DNA from: JACMMS01 sp043758775
Lineage (GTDB): Bacteria > Pseudomonadota > Gammaproteobacteria > Burkholderiales > Methylophilaceae
Direction of reading: 5' to 3'
DNA length: 9,654 bases
NCBI GenBank assembly: GCA_043758775.1
Contig: JAYVMU010000031.1
Location: 1-9,654 of the forward strand
The stretch's first letter is position 1, and the number at the start of each line of letters is the position of its first letter. Both the position numbers and the translations under genes were made by a program. This document shows, piece after piece, positions 7,006 to 9,654 of the stretch. The notes beneath the pieces are model-generated. The model did not search any database. It saw only the letters and a list, made by a program, of their open reading frames with translations, and had not been told where the DNA came from.

Positions 7006-7455
7006 ATGAGCATCGCGCAAAATAAAAAAGCCTTTCACGATTATTTTATCGAAGATAAATATGAAGCAGGTATAGTTCTCGAAGGTTGGGAAGTAAAAGC
7101 TATTCGTGATAATCGTGCCAATATTAAAGAAGCTTACGTCATTATTCAATGTGGTGAGATTTATCTGATTGGTTGTCATGTTACGCCTTTAGGTGCAGCT
7201 TCTACGCATATACGTCCAGATGCAATTCGCACACGTAAACTATTGTTGCATAATGTAGAAATTGCTAAATTAATTGGTAAAGTCGAGCGCGCAGGTTATA
7301 CGCTGGTGCCGTTGGATTTACACTTTTTAAAAGGCCGTATCAAAGTCCAAATTGGCTTGGCAAAAGGTAAAAAACAACACGATAAACGTGACTCTGAAAA
7401 AGAAAAAGACTGGGAACGTGAAAAAGGCCGAATTATGCGCTCGCATAACAAATAG
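7006..7455 (+). CDS. smpB: SsrA-binding protein SmpB
   Basis: SmpB binds the tRNA-like domain of tmRNA and delivers it to stalled ribosomes in trans-translation. The 149-residue product has the family's beta-barrel (OB-fold) sequence: NKKAFHDYFIEDKYEAGIVLEGWEVKAIR near the start, then HIRPDAIRTRKLLLH (68-82) and VPLDLHFLKGRIKVQIGLAKGKKQHDKR (101-128). The C-terminal tail from about 120 is strongly basic and charged. In known SmpB this tail becomes helical in the empty mRNA channel and mimics a codon-anticodon contact. The gene ends 41 bases before the mature tmRNA 5' end on the same strand, an arrangement found in many proteobacteria. The tmRNA promoter overlaps or closely follows the stop codon, so the tmRNA is probably transcribed separately. 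Confidence 0.98.
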   Translation: MSIAQNKKAFHDYFIEDKYEAGIVLEGWEVKAIRDNRANIKEAYVIIQCGEIYLIGCHVTPLGAASTHIRPDAIRTRKLLLHNVEIAKLIGKVERAGYTLVPLDLHFLKGRIKVQIGLAKGKKQHDKRDSEKEKDWEREKGRIMRSHNK

Positions 7456-7477
7456 TTTTACTAAAGTTTTAAAGGCG

Positions 7478-7483
7478 TATAAT
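7478..7483 (+). promoter_or_regulatory. -10 box of the tmRNA promoter
   Basis: A perfect TATAAT ends 13 bases before the mature tmRNA 5' end, so transcription should start near 7490 with a leader of about 7 bases left for RNase P to remove. The hexamer 17 bases upstream (GTTTTA, 7455-7460, overlapping the last base of the smpB stop) is a poor -35 match. Confidence 0.65.
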
Positions 7484-7588
7484 TAAGGTTCTGTTTGGGG
7501 CTGACCAGGTTTCGACGTGGGTTACAAAGCAGTGCAGGGCATACCGAGGCTCAGATTACCTCGTAAATACAGCTGAACAAGTATAGTC

Positions 7589-7621
7589 GCAAACGACGAA
7601 ACTTACTCTCTAGCCGCTTAA
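7589..7621 (+). other. tmRNA tag-peptide reading frame (ANDETYSLAA)
   Basis: The codons GCA AAC GAC GAA ACT TAC TCT CTA GCC GCT TAA follow the conserved TAGTC that sets the resume position. The tag ends in LAA, the degron for ClpXP and related proteases, and keeps the ANDE start that SspB-type adaptors recognise in other proteobacteria. The charged alanine on the tmRNA is added before the ten encoded residues. Confidence 0.95.
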
Positions 7622-7837
7622 GACCGGTTGGACGCTGCACCACTTCTCCCGTGGGGTGGATGGCCTTAAAACCATCGCAGTGTCATATACACGGGATACG
7701 TGTTGTGCTGGGTTACTTAGCACCTCATTAACCTTAAGGTAACTCGTCTTGTAGTCGCTTGTCGGTTGGTGCATGCAAGATTAAATCAAACAACCAGGCT
7801 AAGTATGTAGAACTGTCTGTGGAGGGCTTGCGGACGG

Positions 7838-7863
7838 GGGTTCGATTCCCCCCAGCTCCACCA
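7838..7863 (+). mobile_element. Probable attachment site (att) at the 3' end of ssrA
   Basis: The T-arm and acceptor end of tmRNA genes is a well-known target of tyrosine-recombinase islands and prophages. Here an integrase gene starts 187 bases downstream and points away from ssrA, the usual layout at the left end of such an element. The core should lie within the last 20-25 bases of ssrA, which the element restores on insertion. The second copy, marking the right end, is not in this window, so the exact core cannot be fixed. Confidence 0.6.
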
Positions 7864-7879
7864 TTTAAGTGTTTCACCT

Positions 7880-7899
7880 AGTATCAAAAAGTATCAAAA
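7880..7899 (+). repeat. Tandem direct repeat AGTATCAAAA x2
   Basis: Two perfect adjacent 10-bp copies lie at 7880-7889 and 7890-7899, 17 bases past the end of ssrA. A one-turn spacing so close to the att core fits arm-type sites for an integrase or excisionase, but this is inference. The second copy overlaps the left arm of the terminator at 7896-7928. Confidence 0.5.
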
Positions 7900-7931
7900 G
7901 CCTAGTAAATTAAACCCTCTAGGCTTTTTTT
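7896..7931 (+). terminator. Rho-independent terminator downstream of ssrA
   Basis: AAAAGCCTAG (7896-7905) pairs perfectly with CTAGGCTTTT (7919-7928) around a 13-base loop, and the stem runs into seven consecutive T residues (7925-7931). It should end the tmRNA transcript and insulate ssrA from the integrase gene. If the ssrA end is the att site, this terminator belongs to the inserted element rather than to the original chromosome. Confidence 0.82.
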
Positions 7932-7958
7932 ACGCCTATTGCAGTTGCTTATCGTATC

Positions 7959-7987
7959 TTTACATATCATGTTTTATTGGGTACATT
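7959..7987 (+). promoter_or_regulatory. Probable integrase promoter
   Basis: TTTACA (7959-7964, 5 of 6 to -35 consensus) and TACATT (7982-7987, 4 of 6 to -10) are separated by exactly 17 bases. Transcription would begin near 7994, leaving a leader of about 55 bases. The spacer and -10 box are overlapped by the TTATTGGGTAC repeats, which suggests that whatever binds those repeats controls this promoter. Confidence 0.5.
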
Positions 7988-8030
7988 ATTGGGTACGTAC
8001 ACATTTTTAGAAGCGCGTACCCAATAAAAC
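7971..8030. repeat. TTATTGGGTAC repeat cluster: two direct copies and one inverted copy before the integrase gene
   Basis: GTTTTATTGGGTAC at 7971-7984 is an exact 14-base inverted match to GTACCCAATAAAAC at 8017-8030. A second direct copy, TTATTGGGTAC at 7986-7996, begins one base after the first ends. Extended by G7997, it forms a 12-base inverted match with 8016-8027. The cluster spans the likely integrase promoter and leader. It is most simply a set of binding sites for the integrase arm-binding domain or for an element-encoded repressor or excisionase. As RNA or cruciform DNA the inner pair could form a 12-bp hairpin with an 18-base loop. Confidence 0.75.
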
Positions 8031-8049
8031 TGAAAGCGGATTATTTAAT

Positions 8050-9276
8050 ATGCCAAAGCTGGCTGTACGTTTAACGGATATTCAGATTAAAAATACCAAG
8101 CCCAAAGAAAAGCCTTTTAGGGTAGCTGCAGGGCGAGGCTTGTTTTTACTTGTTAAACCCGATAGCTCAAAGTATTGGGTTATGCGTTACCAGTTTGAAG
8201 GCAAAGAAAATAATCTTTCGTTCGGGCGTTATCCCGAAGTATCACTAAGCAATGCTGAAAAGCAGGCCACTAGCACTCATGAAATGATTGCTAGTGGTAT
8301 TAACCCTAGCGAAAACAGAAAAGCCGCTAAAGTTACTAAAACAGGTGTACTTGTTAATAGCTTTGAAGTGGTAGCGCGTGAATGGGCGATAAGTTACTTC
8401 ACCAATAAATCAGCTTCACATAAAGAGCGCACTATTAGACGTTTGGAAAACTATATATTCCCGTGGCTAGGCAGCAAGCCAATATCAGAAATAACAGCCC
8501 CACAGATTTTAGAAGTGATTAAGCGTGTAGAGAGCTTGAATAAACTCGAAACCGCACATCGTACTTTACAAGCCACCAGCCAAATATTTCGCCATGCTGT
8601 ACAAACAGGTAGGGCATTACGTGATCCTACCGTTGACTTAAGAGGGGCGTTACCTGCCACGGTAGTAAAACATATGGCTGCATTTACTGAGCCTAAAGAG
8701 ATTGCTGAGCTTTTGCGTGCAATAGATGGCTTTACAGGATCGCTTACCGTACAAACAGCCTTGAAGCTATCACCATTAGTCTTTACGCGACCTAGCGAGC
8801 TTAGAACGGCTAAATGGGCAGATATAGACCTAAACTCTCTTGAGTGGCGTTATCGTGTGAGTAAAACTAACACTATGCACTTAGTCCCTTTATCAACACA
8901 GGCGGCTAAATTATTTGCTGAAATGAAACCATTAACAGGGCATGGCGAGTTTGTTTTTCAAGGTGGGCATGACCCTAAAAAGCCCATGAGTGCAGCGGCT
9001 ATCAATGCAGCCTTACAGCGTATGGGTTACGACACTCAAAAAGACATTACAGCGCATGGGTTTAGGGCAATGGCGCGCACCATATTGCACGAACGCCTAA
9101 ACATAGAACCCGCAATTATTGAACATCAATTAGCCCACAAAGTCCCCGATGCATTAGGCAGTGCTTACAATCGCACTAAGTTTTTAGAGCAACGAAAAGC
9201 CATGATGCAAGCGTGGGCTGATTATTTAGATGAATTAAAAGCGGGTGCAAAAGTAATACCACTCAAAACAGCTTAA
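8050..9276 (+). CDS. int: P4-type tyrosine recombinase (integrase) of an ssrA-inserted element
   Basis: The 408-residue product inserts and, with an excisionase, excises the element by site-specific recombination. The N-terminal DUF4102/Arm DNA-binding domain (about 5-95) shows GRGLFLLVKPDSSKYWVMRY and LSFGRYPEVSLSNA, typical of P4-like integrases. A SAM-like core-binding domain follows (about 103-195), with the catalytic domain after 210. The active-site set is complete: Arg247 (TRPSEL), Lys272 (SKTNTMH), His336 and Arg339 (HGFR), His363 (LAHK) and the nucleophile Tyr373 (SAYNR). It should therefore be functional, with the length normal for the family. The start at 8050 gives the common MPKLAxxLTD opening; the ribosome-binding site (AGCGGA, 10 bases upstream) is weak. 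It starts 187 bases after ssrA and points away from it. The 72-aa gene begins 18 bases downstream and is probably co-transcribed. Confidence 0.96.
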   Translation: MPKLAVRLTDIQIKNTKPKEKPFRVAAGRGLFLLVKPDSSKYWVMRYQFEGKENNLSFGRYPEVSLSNAEKQATSTHEMIASGINPSENRKAAKVTKTGVLVNSFEVVAREWAISYFTNKSASHKERTIRRLENYIFPWLGSKPISEITAPQILEVIKRVESLNKLETAHRTLQATSQIFRHAVQTGRALRDPTVDLRGALPATVVKHMAAFTEPKEIAELLRAIDGFTGSLTVQTALKLSPLVFTRPSELRTAKWADIDLNSLEWRYRVSKTNTMHLVPLSTQAAKLFAEMKPLTGHGEFVFQGGHDPKKPMSAAAINAALQRMGYDTQKDITAHGFRAMARTILHERLNIEPAIIEHQLAHKVPDALGSAYNRTKFLEQRKAMMQAWADYLDELKAGAKVIPLKTA

Positions 9277-9294
9277 ATATTGAAGGAATAAGTT

Positions 9295-9513
9295 ATGGAA
9301 AACAGTGAACATTCATCTAAGCCAATTAGAAATAATCTAAATGTTATTGATGAGCTAACACAGAACACAGCAAAATTATCGGCAATGCTTTCTATGATTT
9401 ATGGCAGCGGATATGAGAGTTTTGGGGGAATGAACGACACTATTAAAGGTAATTATTTATGGGCTTGCGCTGATCTAGCAAGTGAAGTGGATAGGCTTGC
9501 AAGAGGGCTTTAA
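9295..9513 (+). CDS. Small hypothetical protein (72 aa) following the integrase
   Basis: I do not recognise this gene by name. AAGGAATAAGTT before the ATG is a good ribosome-binding site, and it starts 18 bases after the integrase stop. The product has no signal peptide, membrane span or cysteine pair (one Cys, in LWACADLA). Its first 20 residues are polar, then comes a probable helix around LTQNTAKLSAMLSMIYG, a Gly/Ser turn (GSGYESFGG) and a second helix NYLWACADLASEVDRLARGL. A two-helix small cytoplasmic protein of this kind recurs in prophages and islands without known function. A regulatory or excision-accessory role is possible from position, but it lacks an obvious helix-turn-helix or winged-helix pattern. 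It is not a shadow of another gene. Confidence 0.7.
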   Translation: MENSEHSSKPIRNNLNVIDELTQNTAKLSAMLSMIYGSGYESFGGMNDTIKGNYLWACADLASEVDRLARGL

Positions 9514-9533
9514 GTCCCCTAAATTCTAGCTTT

Positions 9534-9591
9534 AGCCACACCTAGCCCGCCGGGACGAACACTAAGCAACCCTAGCTTAGCTGGTGTGGTT
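9534..9591. other. Structured intergenic segment with nested inverted repeats
   Basis: AGCCACACC (9534-9542) pairs with GGTGTGGTT (9583-9591) through 9 base pairs including one G-U. Inside it, CTAAGC (9562-9567) pairs with GCTTAG (9575-9580) around a 7-base loop, and CCC-GCC-GGG (9546-9554) could form a small third stem. This gives a three-way junction. No run of T follows, so a simple rho-independent terminator is unlikely. It could be an element-specific RNA structure, a protein-binding site or part of an origin. Confidence 0.4.
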
Positions 9592-9618
9592 TCTTAAATA
9601 GGGGCGTGAGGGGCTTTA

Positions 9619-9654
9619 ATGGGTATTAATAAGTTTTACTGTAGTGGGAAAATC
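9619..9654 (+). CDS. Start of an unidentified gene running off the window
   Basis: An ATG at 9619 opens a frame without stops to the last base, encoding MGINKFYCSGKI. GAGGGG at 9608-9613, five bases upstream, is a plausible ribosome-binding site. Twelve residues are too few to name a family. The pattern of a short polar start followed by a beta strand and SGK/SGN faintly recalls single-stranded DNA-binding proteins found at the start of islands, but this is a guess. It would be the third gene of the inserted element. Confidence 0.4.
   Translation, partial: MGINKFYCSGKI

Larger units (their letters stand above)
7497..7863 (+). ncRNA. ssrA: tmRNA (transfer-messenger RNA)
   Basis: This 367-base RNA rescues ribosomes stalled on broken mRNAs and tags the nascent protein for degradation. 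The 5' end GGGGCTGACCAGGTTTCGAC and the 3' end with T-arm GGGTTCGATTCCC, CAGCTCC and encoded CCA form the alanine tRNA-like domain; GGGGCTG pairs with CAGCTCC. The tag frame begins after TAGTC at the resume codon GCA (7589) and encodes ANDETYSLAA before TAA (7619-7621). The middle part is consistent with the pseudoknots of one-piece tmRNAs, though I did not fold each of them. The contiguous arrangement shows it is the standard form, not the permuted two-piece form. SmpB is encoded directly upstream. Its 3' end appears to be the attachment site of the mobile element that follows, and the gene stays intact. Confidence 0.98.

Noticed and set aside
6985..7179. A 64-codon minus-strand frame overlapping the start of smpB
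   Set aside because: The Phe/Ile/Asn-rich product arises from the complement of smpB, and it would remove the ratA/smpB intergenic region.
7863..8049. CRISPR-like array from the short repeats downstream of ssrA
   Set aside because: The repeats are 10-14 bp, few in number, unevenly spaced and partly inverted, and no cas gene is near.

Overview
The window reads as a chromosomal segment of a betaproteobacterium. Methylophilaceae (Methylotenera or Methylobacillus-like) is my best guess. The grounds are the protein sequences, the guaB-guaA and ratA-rnfH / smpB-ssrA gene orders, a moderate-to-low G+C content, and a tmRNA tag reading ANDETYSLAA. The genus is an inference from recollection, not from any search.

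Layout. (1) 1-3250, minus strand: purine locus guaB (IMP dehydrogenase), guaA (GMP synthase), then the first 23 codons of a GreA/GreB-like elongation factor that leaves the window. guaB and guaA are consecutive steps from IMP to XMP to GMP; a hairpin lies between them. (2) 3251-4050: a 277-bp divergent promoter region, a small exported DUF4124-type protein on the plus strand, and a very strong bidirectional terminator. (3) 4111-6055, minus strand: a probable two-gene operon, a Tat-exported dienelactone-hydrolase-family protein followed by a Sec-exported small catalase-family heme peroxidase. Both products should act outside the cytoplasm. (4) 6170-7863: the trans-translation neighbourhood, with rnfH and ratA on the minus strand and smpB and ssrA (tmRNA) on the plus strand. 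SmpB is the obligate protein partner of the tmRNA. (5) 7864-9654: what looks like the left end of an integrated mobile element inserted at the 3' end of ssrA. It holds a P4-type tyrosine recombinase preceded by repeated and inverted TTATTGGGTAC motifs that overlap its likely promoter, a 72-aa hypothetical gene, a structured intergenic segment, and the first 12 codons of another gene.

Regions 1-4 are mostly housekeeping. The accessory part starts exactly at the end of the tmRNA gene, and its cargo and right end lie beyond the window. I see no complete undescribed system here. The most promising leads are the repeat-controlled integrase leader, the unknown small protein behind it, and the exported hydrolase/peroxidase pair.
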